The notes below the pieces were generated by a model. It ran no database searches. It was not told the origin of the DNA and was given only the letters and a program-made list of their open reading frames with translations. A program made the position numbers and the translations under genes. From Winogradskyella aurantia (GTDB lineage: Bacteria; Bacteroidota; Bacteroidia; Flavobacteriales; Flavobacteriaceae), in NCBI RefSeq assembly GCF_002266855.1, contig NZ_NGJN01000001.1:186001-250000 (forward strand): a DNA stretch of 64,000 nucleotides, written 5' to 3'. Each line of letters begins with the position of its first letter. The stretch's first letter is position 1. Positions 54,240-63,379 of the stretch are shown piece after piece.

Positions 54240-57200
54240 GTTTTAACAAACTAGCAGGACCATTGTTTCTTATGATGAGCAGATAGGTCTCCTCACCAAT
54301 GGTAATTGGTTTTATATGTTGCACATTTCCTGGAATAGACAATCCACTTTCTGAAGCTGCCAGGGCTTCAAGCTCTGATCCTTTATTAATTAATGTTGCT
54401 CCTATAGAGGCATCAAAGCGGCCAAACTCAGCATCTGTTCCATAGAAATTACCTCCTGTAACCATATCTAAAAGGCCGTCTTTATTAAGGTCTGTGACAT
54501 AAGCATCATTTAATACTGAGATCTGTGTTTCTTTTGGCAAATTATGGGCTTTAAAGCGTTTTCCCTCCTCATTCACAAATAAAGTGTGTTGTAAATGATT
54601 AGCTTTTAAAACTATTGCACCCTTAAGTTCTATAGGTAAAAATATATCTTCAATTTTTGCATTTGCATAAGTTTCATAGCGCGTAAACCGTTTTTTGAGC
54701 ATGACCATCTGATCTAGCATTCTGTCACGGCTATGGATTGGGTAACTCACCCCTTCGATGTAAGTAGTTAATATTGGGTCAATACTACCATTATTGTCAA
54801 AATCTTTAAAGTAGAGTTCTACTGGTTCAGATTCAGAAGCCTTAAATATGGAGTTTAAGCCCAAATTACCCGCAATGACATCTTTTAGCCCATCACCATT
54901 TAGGTCTGCAATAGTGATTGAATTCCACCAGCCTGTTTTATTATCTAACCCAAAAGTCTTTGTTACATTAACAAATCTTCCTTCATCAAACTTAAAAACA
55001 GAAATAGGCAACCATTCACCGGCTATAATTAATTCTTTAATCCCATCATTATCTAAATCTGCAAATTCAGCATCAGTTATCATGCCCATATTCTCCAGCC
55101 CTTCAGACCATGCAGTAGTTGCATCTTTAAAAATGCCGTTATTGTTTTTTAAAATATAACTTCTTGGAGCTTCAGGATAACGGCCAGGTGTAACCCTAGA
55201 CCCTACGAATACATCTAATTGGCCATCATTGTCAATATCATGAACTTTAACTACTGAACCACTAGTCATTATATCTGGTAAAACCTTTGATAATCTTTGA
55301 AAATTTCCATTCCCGTCGTTACGGTATAAACGGTCCTTGTAATTAATACTGCCTGCTTTGTGCTCATTACCTCCGCTTACAACATATAGGTCTAGGTATC
55401 CGTCTGAATCCGCATCAAAAAATATTGCATCCGTATCTTCATATATTTTATCTTCATTAAAACTAGTCGTACTTCTAAAATCAAATGACCCTGATTTATT
55501 TTGAATAAATAGTTTCCCCGAAAAGCCCGAGGCTCCGCCGAGATAAATGTCTTCCAGCCCATCACCATTTATATCTTCAACAGCAACTGCCGGTCCTTCT
55601 TCGCTATATTTATGATGCAATAGTACTTCGCGCTTAAAGTCAATAAAATCATTCTCTACGTGTGTAAAGGCTCCCTTTAATTTTGAAGAAGCATCTTCAA
55701 AATATTTAGAAGGCGTCCGTGTATAAGAATATTTAGACTCTGGGGCTCGCTTAATACTTGTTATTGTATTTATTTCAGGGTTATTGATTACTTGAAGCTG
55801 TTTGTCTGGCCAAATAATTTCAAGCTTTTCAGCCTTTAATTTTTCTTTAAACCCAAAATGTAAACGATGCTGTGAAGACGATAAAAATCCTCGTGTCGGA
55901 TTATATATTTCAGTAATTTCGGTGCCATCGGACAGGGTAAGCCTTGCGATAGTACCTTGTGCTACTTTACCAGCTTCATGTTCAAACGTAATTGAGATGA
56001 AATTATTTTTAAGCCTAGCCTTCCCTATATTCTTCATTATAAATGGATAGTCATTTAAATTATTGACGATAATATCTATATAACCATCGTTATTTAAATC
56101 GGTATAGGCCGAACCATTAGAAAAGGAAGGTCTGCCGCTGTTCCAGCCATCAGACACATCCTTAAAACTGTAATCTCCTTGATTTTTAAATAAAAAGGCA
56201 GAAACAGGAACGCTCGGGATGTTCTCGATCCACTGTTTTAAGGTGATTTGTTTTGCATTGAGCTGCTTTTGTAAAGCATCCATCTTATATCTTGAATAGT
56301 CATTATTTGTAACATCCCTATTATATCCATTTGTTATGTGCACATCCTTGAAGCCGTCGTTATTAAAATCTGCAAATAAGGCGCTCCAACTCCATTCTGT
56401 CTGTGCTAAATTATCGAGGAATGCTATATTTGAAAAATGGCCGATACCTGTGTTTATTTGTAACGCATTTGCCGAGTATTGCACACCAAATCCATAAGCC
56501 AGCATTTTTTCGAACTTATCATAATTCTGGGCCATCATCATCATCTTACGCCTATCGTTTTTCTTTGGTGACATATCTAAGGTGAACAAATCTAAATGAC
56601 CGTCGTTGTTGATGTCCGCAAAATCTGATCCCATCGATGAAAATGAAGTATGGCTAAAATAATTATCTATTTCATCCTTAAATACATTACCTCCCTCGTT
56701 AATTAACAGACGATCAGGCATCATATAATCATTGCACACATAAATATCCGGTCTAAAATCATTATTAAAATCGCCTACTACGGCGCTTAATCCAAATGCA
56801 TCACTAAGCACCCCAGCTTCTGAAGTAATATCCATAAATTTGGTAATATCGTTTCGGTAGAATCTATCCGTTACATTGGCATAGGATTTTGGTTCTGCCC
56901 TTACTACCTTCCCATTGTCATTTTGGGTTACCTTAATTGTATTTGATTCTCTCATATTACTTGAGTGATTTAAAACGTATACATCTAAATCACCATCACT
57001 ATCTGAATCAAAAAAGTAGGCTTGTACGGAATAGCCTGGATCATCTAATCCAAAGGCTTCTGCTTTTTCCGTAAATGTTAGATCACCATTATTTATATAA
57101 AGTTCATTTCGTCGAAGGTTTTCATCCTTAAGAGCAGACTTACACACGTAAATATCTAAATAGCCATCGTTATTTACATCGGCCATGGTAACACCTGTTT

Positions 57201-57591
57201 TAAATCCATTGCCACTCGTAACTCCAGCACTTTCGGATATATCCTTAAATTCAAAATTACCTTGATTAAGGTATAATCTATTTTTTACTGTATTTCCAGA
57301 AAAATAGATATCATCGAGTCCATCATTATTTATATCTCCAACAGAAACACCGCCTCCATTGTATAGATACTCATAGAGAAGAAAATTGAAGGTTTCACTT
57401 TCGAAAACGTCATTTCTAAAATTAATATTAGTTTCCGCAGGAGGTAAAAACTCAAATAAAGTTGGTTCCTTTAGGTTTTGTTCCTCTGCAAAAGATTTAA
57501 TCGGTTCTTTCTCTTTTTTTTGCTCCGCCTCTTTACAATTGATAAAGAGCAAAAGACAACAAAAAAATACTAACCCTCTATGAAACATCAT
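54220..57591 (-). CDS. FG-GAP/VCBS and ASPIC/UnbV repeat lipoprotein (CRTAC1-like)
   Basis: This 1123-residue lipoprotein has the signal FFCCLLLFINC. It contains many FG-GAP/VCBS repeats with calcium-loop motifs such as DVNNDGYLDIYVCKS, DSDGDLDVYVLN and DINGDGLEDIYLGGAS. An ASPIC/UnbV domain (ITFEHEAGKVAQGTIARLTL; EIIWPDKQLQVI) lies near the middle and a second propeller follows. Surface beta-propellers of this type are common in Bacteroidota near polymer-use loci; the ligand is unknown. It starts 6 bases after the haloperoxidase-like gene, so the two are one transcript. Confidence 0.88.
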   Translation of the reverse strand: MMFHRGLVFFCCLLLFINCKEAEQKKEKEPIKSFAEEQNLKEPTLFEFLPPAETNINFRNDVFESETFNFLLYEYLYNGGGVSVGDINNDGLDDIYFSGNTVKNRLYLNQGNFEFKDISESAGVTSGNGFKTGVTMADVNNDGYLDIYVCKSALKDENLRRNELYINNGDLTFTEKAEAFGLDDPGYSVQAYFFDSDSDGDLDVYVLNHSSNMRESNTIKVTQNDNGKVVRAEPKSYANVTDRFYRNDITKFMDITSEAGVLSDAFGLSAVVGDFNNDFRPDIYVCNDYMMPDRLLINEGGNVFKDEIDNYFSHTSFSSMGSDFADINNDGHLDLFTLDMSPKKNDRRKMMMMAQNYDKFEKMLAYGFGVQYSANALQINTGIGHFSNIAFLDNLAQTEWSWSALFADFNNDGFKDVHITNGYNRDVTNNDYSRYKMDALQKQLNAKQITLKQWIENIPSVPVSAFLFKNQGDYSFKDVSDGWNSGRPSFSNGSAYTDLNNDGYIDIIVNNLNDYPFIMKNIGKARLKNNFISITFEHEAGKVAQGTIARLTLSDGTEITEIYNPTRGFLSSSQHRLHFGFKEKLKAEKLEIIWPDKQLQVINNPEINTITSIKRAPESKYSYTRTPSKYFEDASSKLKGAFTHVENDFIDFKREVLLHHKYSEEGPAVAVEDINGDGLEDIYLGGASGFSGKLFIQNKSGSFDFRSTTSFNEDKIYEDTDAIFFDADSDGYLDLYVVSGGNEHKAGSINYKDRLYRNDGNGNFQRLSKVLPDIMTSGSVVKVHDIDNDGQLDVFVGSRVTPGRYPEAPRSYILKNNNGIFKDATTAWSEGLENMGMITDAEFADLDNDGIKELIIAGEWLPISVFKFDEGRFVNVTKTFGLDNKTGWWNSITIADLNGDGLKDVIAGNLGLNSIFKASESEPVELYFKDFDNNGSIDPILTTYIEGVSYPIHSRDRMLDQMVMLKKRFTRYETYANAKIEDIFLPIELKGAIVLKANHLQHTLFVNEEGKRFKAHNLPKETQISVLNDAYVTDLNKDGLLDMVTGGNFYGTDAEFGRFDASIGATLINKGSELEALAASESGLSIPGNVQHIKPITIGEETYLLIIRNNGPASLLKQKKWAK

Positions 57592-57597
57592 GTTGTA

Positions 57598-58908
57598 TTA
57601 ATCTAATTTCTTAAGAATCATTTTAGCTATTTCAGCACCTTGTCTTGCACCTTCTCTTACGCCTTGCATATAATGAATTCCGCCATAAAACCGACTCAGA
57701 TTCACTTGATTCGCAGCTTCTTTAAATGATTTGAATGAGCGGTTTTCTAAACCGAAGCGAATTTGTGTACTATCCGTAAAACCGTAATTTTCTCCAAATA
57801 TATGCGTTAACATTTCGGCAGCTGAGGCCGAAGTCGCACTGTGGCCACTAGTATATTCTGGAAAAGGTGGTGTTTGTAAAATTGGACTCCATTCTGGATC
57901 GATATTTTCTTGAATATAAGTTATTGGCCTTACCAAATCGGTTTTATATTTTACATACCAAGCTCCAATAATAGCGTCAAACATGGCCATAGACGTAAAT
58001 GTGTAAGCTTTGGTTGCTTTAAAATAATCTGAGTTTTCTTTTTCTGTTATTTGTCTAACGATATTCAACCAATGACCTGCTGGCGTAAATTTATGAATGG
58101 TTGTAATCATGTGGCCTTTATGGATAGTCATAATTGGATTACAATCCCAAAACCAAGCAATTCTCTCTTTTTCTTGAGTTGTATTTTTAGATTCCCGATA
58201 GACTTCATTGACCATCTCATAAAACTCAGATGAGACATCCGTACTGTATTTTGGCAATGGTTTATAGTCAAAAACATTTGCGCTATCTATTGCTAAAGGT
58301 CTTATTTTTTCCCAATAAGGCTCTAATGCTGTTGTGTAATCTGGTGGTGTCTCCCTCCAGTTTTCAGGATTTTTAGTGCTTGTAAAACGCGGAAGAGTTC
58401 TTGTTTCAATATACATATCCATATCAATCCAAGTACCCAGTTGATTAGTAATGGCTGAAGCGTAGTGTAAAGAACTCTTTATACTTTCTCTTGAGAGTCC
58501 ATTTTCTAAAGCCTGGCGCTCTAAACTATCCTTCAAATTTTCAAAAAAATGTTCAGAATATATTAACTTCTTTCCAATATTAGTAAATGCAAATAAAGCC
58601 GAAAGTTCTGGATTGATATTTTTCTTATCCTCAATCACCATCTGTTTTAGTCCATTGATATGACTACTAATATCCTTGAGACTATCTGGCCTTAAACTTC
58701 TAAGAGTTATATAGTGAGCCAAGTGGGTATAAGCGTATATTCTACTGGCAACAGGCGGGGTAAAAGCATCTTCCATAACAGCCTCTAACAATACCGTATT
58801 CGCATAATTCAAATCTGATGTTTTAAAGATTTGGGACGCTTCATCTTTTTCCCTATTACAAGAACAGAACAGAATAAAAATGGTTAGACTGTAAATTCGG
58901 ATTTTCAT
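57598..58908 (-). CDS. Vanadium-dependent haloperoxidase/PAP2-like lipoprotein
   Basis: This 436-residue lipoprotein (SLTIFILFCSC) has the three vanadate/phosphate-binding motifs in order: a Lys-x6-Arg-Pro (KYKTDLVRP), TSGH with His356 (Ser354, Gly355), and Ser-Arg-x5-His (SRFYGGIH). These are shared by vanadium haloperoxidases and PAP2 acid phosphatases; which activity applies is not decided. It is the first gene of a pair with the FG-GAP lipoprotein, so a surface complex is likely. Confidence 0.88.
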   Translation of the reverse strand: MKIRIYSLTIFILFCSCNREKDEASQIFKTSDLNYANTVLLEAVMEDAFTPPVASRIYAYTHLAHYITLRSLRPDSLKDISSHINGLKQMVIEDKKNINPELSALFAFTNIGKKLIYSEHFFENLKDSLERQALENGLSRESIKSSLHYASAITNQLGTWIDMDMYIETRTLPRFTSTKNPENWRETPPDYTTALEPYWEKIRPLAIDSANVFDYKPLPKYSTDVSSEFYEMVNEVYRESKNTTQEKERIAWFWDCNPIMTIHKGHMITTIHKFTPAGHWLNIVRQITEKENSDYFKATKAYTFTSMAMFDAIIGAWYVKYKTDLVRPITYIQENIDPEWSPILQTPPFPEYTSGHSATSASAAEMLTHIFGENYGFTDSTQIRFGLENRSFKSFKEAANQVNLSRFYGGIHYMQGVREGARQGAEIAKMILKKLD

Positions 58909-58976
58909 AAAGTATGATTGACCAGTTAAATATACTTATTAAATTATTATAACTCGTTTTCTAATATATTGAAAAT

Positions 58977-59849
58977 TTAGAATAACCTCAATTGATTTGT
59001 TTTGTGATTTTGGTGAAATGACGTATCTAATTCTGGCATAAATTTCCCGTTGAAATATTTAAGTGTAGCGAGTTTCATTAGGTCGTTAATTTGTTGCGCT
59101 ATCTTCCCTTCTCCACGCATACGCGTTCCAAACCTGTTATCATTCAACTTGCCTCCATGGCATTCTGCAATTTGATTTAATACCTTATCCGCCCTAGCTG
59201 GCATAGTCATTTTTATCCAATCTTTAAAAATTTCTCCAATGGCACCGTTTAAGCGAACTATGGTGTGTCCAATACCTAATGCTCCAGCTTCAGATACTGC
59301 TCTAGCCATTGGCAAAATCTCATGACTATTAATAGACGGTATAATTGGAGCAAGCATTACATTTACAGGAATTCCGCAATCAGTCAATTCTCTTATAACC
59401 ATGAGCCGGCGTTTAATCGCTGTCGTTCTGGGTTCTAAAATACGTCTTGTTTCTTCTGATAACGTAGTAATTGAAATATTTACCGCAATGAGATTGTATT
59501 TGGCGAGCTGTTTCAAAAGGTCTAAATCCCTTAAGATAAGGGAATTTTTAGTAATAATTCCAACAGGATGTCTACAGTTTAAGAACACTTCCAAACACTT
59601 CCTCGTAATTCTTAATTTTTTCTCCACAGGTTGATAACAGTCCGTATTGCCAGACATCACTATAGTTTGAGCTTTCCAGCTTTTCTTTGACAAATGATTC
59701 TCAAGTAATATTGGAGCATTATGTTTTACTAAAATTTTACGCTCAAAATCCAGACCCGCACTATACCCCCAATACTCATGGCTGTTTCGTGCGTAGCAAT
59801 ATACGCAACCGTGTTCACAACCTTGGTATACGTTCATGGAGTAGGTCAT
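58977..59849 (-). CDS. Radical SAM core open frame of the interrupted gene
   Basis: This 290-residue frame begins at ATG 59849, the first start after the in-frame TAG. It keeps the [4Fe-4S] motif CEHGCVYC (Cys11, Cys15, Cys18), the family segment YARNSHEYWGYSAGLDFE and the C-terminal FGTRMRGEG. It matches the PA0069 (SplB-related) group of unknown substrate. If translated from here it would lack about 66 N-terminal residues. Activity is uncertain. Confidence 0.75.
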   Translation of the reverse strand: MTYSMNVYQGCEHGCVYCYARNSHEYWGYSAGLDFERKILVKHNAPILLENHLSKKSWKAQTIVMSGNTDCYQPVEKKLRITRKCLEVFLNCRHPVGIITKNSLILRDLDLLKQLAKYNLIAVNISITTLSEETRRILEPRTTAIKRRLMVIRELTDCGIPVNVMLAPIIPSINSHEILPMARAVSEAGALGIGHTIVRLNGAIGEIFKDWIKMTMPARADKVLNQIAECHGGKLNDNRFGTRMRGEGKIAQQINDLMKLATLKYFNGKFMPELDTSFHQNHKTNQLRLF

Positions 59850-60050
59850 CCCTACATCTGGACTGCTAATCTTATTGACTATAGTTTTAGGAAATACATT
59901 AAGCTATTGTGTTTTATTGACTTCAGCGACGTCGCCTTCTCTTTGACAGTACTGCATAAAATCATTGCGTAACTCGTGGGAGAGCTCAAAAAAACGGTTG
60001 GTTACATTATTTTGGGCACCACGTCCCTTGATGGCTCTTTTAGATTTCAT
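58977..60050 (-). pseudogene. PA0069-type radical SAM gene with an in-frame TAG
   Basis: Reading on the minus strand from ATG 60050 gives the family N-terminus (MKSKRAIKGRGAQNNVTNRF, then 28 more residues to Gln48). A TAG follows at 59906-59904. The same frame then continues with LNVFPKTIVNKISSPDVGM into the radical SAM core. Together the frame would encode 357 positions, a normal length, so one base change explains the break. Either the gene is a recent pseudogene, the codon is read through, or the base call is wrong. Confidence 0.75.
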
Positions 60051-60263
60051 ACTACAAAAATATGATGATTATAGCTTCATAATAGCTACAATTTGTAGTA
60101 TTAACTTTTTTAAGTTTAGCCAACTTATATTAAGCACAACTCCCTGAAAATATGGCAAATAGCCCAAAAAGGTTAATATGCAATAGAAATTCGATAATAT
60201 ACTTGTTTTAAGGGACTTAGAAAGGCTTCAACTTTGCAGTATAGTTTTAAACCAAATCTAAAA

Positions 60264-60401
60264 ATGAAAAAAATGAAAAAGTCACATATAGTATTAGTCT
60301 TATTAAGTCCGTTTTTATTGGTGTCATTAGTATTGGCCTGTCCGTTTTATCTATTGCACAGAGCTATAGATGAAAACTCTAGAAATGTAGACTTCATTTA
60401 A
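60264..60401 (+). CDS. Small single-helix membrane peptide, 45 residues
   Basis: The ATG is at 60264 and the TAA at 60399-60401. The translation has a basic start (MKKMKKSH), one hydrophobic helix (IVLVLLSPFLLVSLVLACPF) and a polar tail. Signal-like start and isolation suggest a small membrane protein. It could also be a lipoprotein signal remnant, since a Cys follows LVLA. It is not recognised. Confidence 0.4.
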   Translation: MKKMKKSHIVLVLLSPFLLVSLVLACPFYLLHRAIDENSRNVDFI

Positions 60402-60472
60402 AAAACCAACCTAAAGAATAACCGTTTTTAAAAAGCCTAGAAAGTTTCATAATGTTTTGGTCTAGATGGCAG

Positions 60473-61255
60473 TTATCTGCCAGGGAAGTTTGCTTTGCGT
60501 TTTTCTAAAAATGCGGTAGTACCTTCTGTAAAATCTTCTGTACCAAAACAGTTTCCAAAGGCTTCTATTTCTACATCATAGCCATTAATACCATCTTTAT
60601 AGCTGGCGTTAATGGCTTTTATAGCTTCTGAAATAGCAACTGAAGAGTTACGCATAATTTTATCTGCAATTTTATGGCATAAAGCTAATAATTCTTCTTG
60701 CTCAACAACATGGTTAACCAAACCATAAGACAAGGCTTGTGCTGCATCAATCATACCCGCAGTCATAACCATTTCCATGGCTCGGCCTTTACCCACGAGT
60801 TGTGGTAATCGCTGTGTACCCCCATAACCAGGAATAACACCTAGTGAGGTTTCTGGCAATCCCATTTTAGCATTAGTGCTAGCTACCCTAAAATGACAGG
60901 CCATGGCTAGTTCTAGTCCACCCCCCAAAGCAAAGCCATTGACTGCAGCAATTACAGGTGTGCTTAAATTTTCAATAAAATCAAATAATAAGGCTTGGCC
61001 TTGCGCCGCTAATTTTGAGCCTTCCTCGACATTAAAATCAGCAAATTCACTAATGTCCGCACCTGCCACGAAGGCCTTTTCACCACTACCAATAACAATG
61101 ATAACCTTAGTCTTCTCGTTTTGATTGGCTTCATCAAGAGCCTCATGAAGCTCTTGAATGGTTTCTCTATTGAGAGCATTGAGTTTACTCGGTCTGTTTA
61201 TTGTAATGGTTGTAATACCGTTAGAATCTGCGGTAAGTATATTATTAAAAGCCAT
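60473..61255 (-). CDS. Enoyl-CoA hydratase/isomerase (crotonase) family
   Basis: This 260-residue crotonase-fold enzyme has the oxyanion-hole motifs VAGADISEFADF and NGFALGGGLELAMACHF. The two catalytic glutamates are likely in GGGLELA and PETSLGVIPGYGGTQRL. It hydrates enoyl-CoA in beta-oxidation or a related pathway. It stands alone, with no other fatty-acid oxidation gene nearby. Confidence 0.9.
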   Translation of the reverse strand: MAFNNILTADSNGITTITINRPSKLNALNRETIQELHEALDEANQNEKTKVIIVIGSGEKAFVAGADISEFADFNVEEGSKLAAQGQALLFDFIENLSTPVIAAVNGFALGGGLELAMACHFRVASTNAKMGLPETSLGVIPGYGGTQRLPQLVGKGRAMEMVMTAGMIDAAQALSYGLVNHVVEQEELLALCHKIADKIMRNSSVAISEAIKAINASYKDGINGYDVEIEAFGNCFGTEDFTEGTTAFLEKRKANFPGR

Positions 61256-61313
61256 AGTCTTTAAGATTTAATGATTAAGCTGAGATTATTTTGATTTTCT
61301 TTGGTTTTAATAG

Positions 61314-62768
61314 CTACATTTTAGGAAAAGATACGGTGAATATGGTTCCTTTTCCGAGTTCTGAGGTAAAGGTAATACTTCCGTCGAAGGTTTCCACAAT
61401 ATTTTTAACCATAGCTAAACCCAGACCCATACCACTAGTCTTAGTAGTGAACTTTGGTTCAAATATTTTCGATTTTGTCTCCTCTGAAATACCACTTCCG
61501 TTATCCTCAACGGTTATTTTTATGAGGTCATCTTCTGTAAATACGTTAACATCGATTCTTGGGTTTGAATTATCATTAGTCATTGCCTGGATACTGTTTT
61601 TTACCAGATTAGTTACCACCCTTATCAGTTGGGTTCTATCAAATTTTGCAATGAGCTCTTCCGAATCTGCTGTAAAATGAATATAGTTTTCATTGAAAAT
61701 ATCTAAGGCTAATTTTACAATGTAGACTACATCTAAGAGTTCACTCTTTTGGGCTGGCATCTTAGCAAAGTTAGAGAATGCTGAAGCAATGGAAGTCATC
61801 GTATCTATTTGTTGAATTAGCGTATTGCTATATTCTGCTACCTTTTGGTTAATGTTAGGGTCGTTTGGGTTAAACTTGCGTTGAAAACTCTGTACACTAA
61901 GCCGCATAGGCGTCAATGGGTTTTTAATTTCGTGAGCGACTTGTTTTGCCATTTCCCGCCATGCCTGTTCTCTCTCACTAGTAGCTAACTTCACTGCACT
62001 AGCCTCTAGCTCATCAATCATACTGTTGTAAGATTTTACCAAAGTTTCAATTTCTTCACTTGAGGATTCTATCTGAATTTTAGAATTGCGCTTTTCCAAT
62101 CGAATTTCATTCATTTTATCACTAATGGTTTTAAGCGATTTTGTAATGTATTTTGAAATGAAATAGGCGAAAATAATTGCCGCCAAAATCATAGCGACAT
62201 AAGCATAACTTAATCTCAGTAAAAACTCATTTAACTCCCTATTCAGGAAGTCATCATTTTCTAAATAAGGTAAATTGAGAATCGCCAAATTTTTAAACTT
62301 CCCATCAGTAATATAGGAATAAGAAGACTGAAAGGTCTGTCCGTTTTTTTGGTTCTTTACAACGTAGCGGTGCTCTGCCGTGTTAGAGAGTTTATTTAAA
62401 ATTTCAGCATTTAAGCATAATTCTGTAGAATCCCTTAAAATGGTACGTTTTGAGCTTTTGAGCAGTTGACCATCCAAATCATAAAGGTTGATTTGTAGAT
62501 TGTGTATGGCGTCTATATCAAAAATATCCTCTTTGAAAATAAGGGGTATATTCTCTGTAGTTACTGGGTATGTAGTTTCTTTAATTGTAAAGTTAATGCT
62601 CTGCTTAATGGCCTTTTCCTTTCTATCCAGACGTTCTTTATGATAATCCTTAGCCTCCTCGTTATATTGATAAATAGTGACTGCCGCAATTAGGACAGAT
62701 GCCAATAATACTAGAAGTATCATGGCAATGAATATTCTAGACCTTAGAGAAAGTTTTTTGATTATCAT
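61314..62768 (-). CDS. Sensor histidine kinase, NtrY-like
   Basis: This 484-residue membrane kinase has two transmembrane helices (about 12-33 and 190-210) flanking an extracytoplasmic sensor, then a HAMP linker. The phospho-acceptor is His279 in VAHEIKNPLTPM, and the ATPase has N box NLVKNSIQAM, G1 DNGSGIS and G2 GMGLGLAMV. No response regulator is adjacent, so it is an orphan. A 5-bp hairpin (TCCGT/ACGGA, 62775-62788) lies just before the start codon and could affect translation. Confidence 0.9.
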   Translation of the reverse strand: MIIKKLSLRSRIFIAMILLVLLASVLIAAVTIYQYNEEAKDYHKERLDRKEKAIKQSINFTIKETTYPVTTENIPLIFKEDIFDIDAIHNLQINLYDLDGQLLKSSKRTILRDSTELCLNAEILNKLSNTAEHRYVVKNQKNGQTFQSSYSYITDGKFKNLAILNLPYLENDDFLNRELNEFLLRLSYAYVAMILAAIIFAYFISKYITKSLKTISDKMNEIRLEKRNSKIQIESSSEEIETLVKSYNSMIDELEASAVKLATSEREQAWREMAKQVAHEIKNPLTPMRLSVQSFQRKFNPNDPNINQKVAEYSNTLIQQIDTMTSIASAFSNFAKMPAQKSELLDVVYIVKLALDIFNENYIHFTADSEELIAKFDRTQLIRVVTNLVKNSIQAMTNDNSNPRIDVNVFTEDDLIKITVEDNGSGISEETKSKIFEPKFTTKTSGMGLGLAMVKNIVETFDGSITFTSELGKGTIFTVSFPKM

Positions 62769-62830
62769 TGCTTGTCCGTGAAAACGGATGTCATTTAATT
62801 TAGTTCTAAATATAGCAATAATCGCGCCAA

Positions 62831-63379
62831 CTAGGCATCTGGGTTTTTAGCCCGAATACTTTTGTAAACCTTAAACCCTAGCATGATAAGAATACCCAAT
62901 ATGATGATACCGCCCACACCAAAAATCCAGTTCAATGAGTTTTTCAAAATGACCAAAAACACAACAGCAAAAAGAATGAATGTGGCACCTTCATTCCAGA
63001 GGCGCATAAAATTTGAAGTCTTTTTTACAATGTCTTGCTGCAACTGTTTGAAATAAACGTGGGTCTGGTAATGATAGGCATATAGCAAGAATACAAATGC
63101 AAGTTTTACATGCATCCAACCTTGCTGAAGAAAACTTGGAACCAGTACTAAAAGCCAAAGAGCAAAAACTGTTGCTAAAATCGCAGAGGGCCATGTGATA
63201 ATGTACCATAATCGTTTAGCCATGAGCTTCAGCTGCTTACCTAAAATCTCCTTATCTGGCGACGGTTTGTAAAAAGCTTCTATTTGATAAACAAATAATC
63301 TTGGAATGTAAAAAAGCCCTGCAAACCAGGTGACCACAAAAATCAAATGAAGCGATTTTATGTAATTATAGTATTCCAT
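62831..63379 (-). CDS. hemJ: HemJ/CopD-like membrane protein (protoporphyrinogen oxidase)
   Basis: This 182-residue protein has four or five transmembrane helices. It has the HemJ start KSLHLIFVVTWFAGLFYIPRLF, with His11 as the conserved haem-ligand position, and WMHVKLAFVFLLYAYH in the middle. HemJ oxidizes protoporphyrinogen IX in haem synthesis. It overlaps the stop of the upstream gene by one base (TAATG), so they are cotranscribed. Confidence 0.85.
   Translation of the reverse strand: MEYYNYIKSLHLIFVVTWFAGLFYIPRLFVYQIEAFYKPSPDKEILGKQLKLMAKRLWYIITWPSAILATVFALWLLVLVPSFLQQGWMHVKLAFVFLLYAYHYQTHVYFKQLQQDIVKKTSNFMRLWNEGATFILFAVVFLVILKNSLNWIFGVGGIIILGILIMLGFKVYKSIRAKNPDA

Noticed and set aside
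60247-60262. A third DtxR-box-like 16-mer before the 45-residue peptide gene
   Set aside because: It matches the receptor-operon site at only 11 of 16 positions and the left half is poor; expected by chance in AT-rich DNA.
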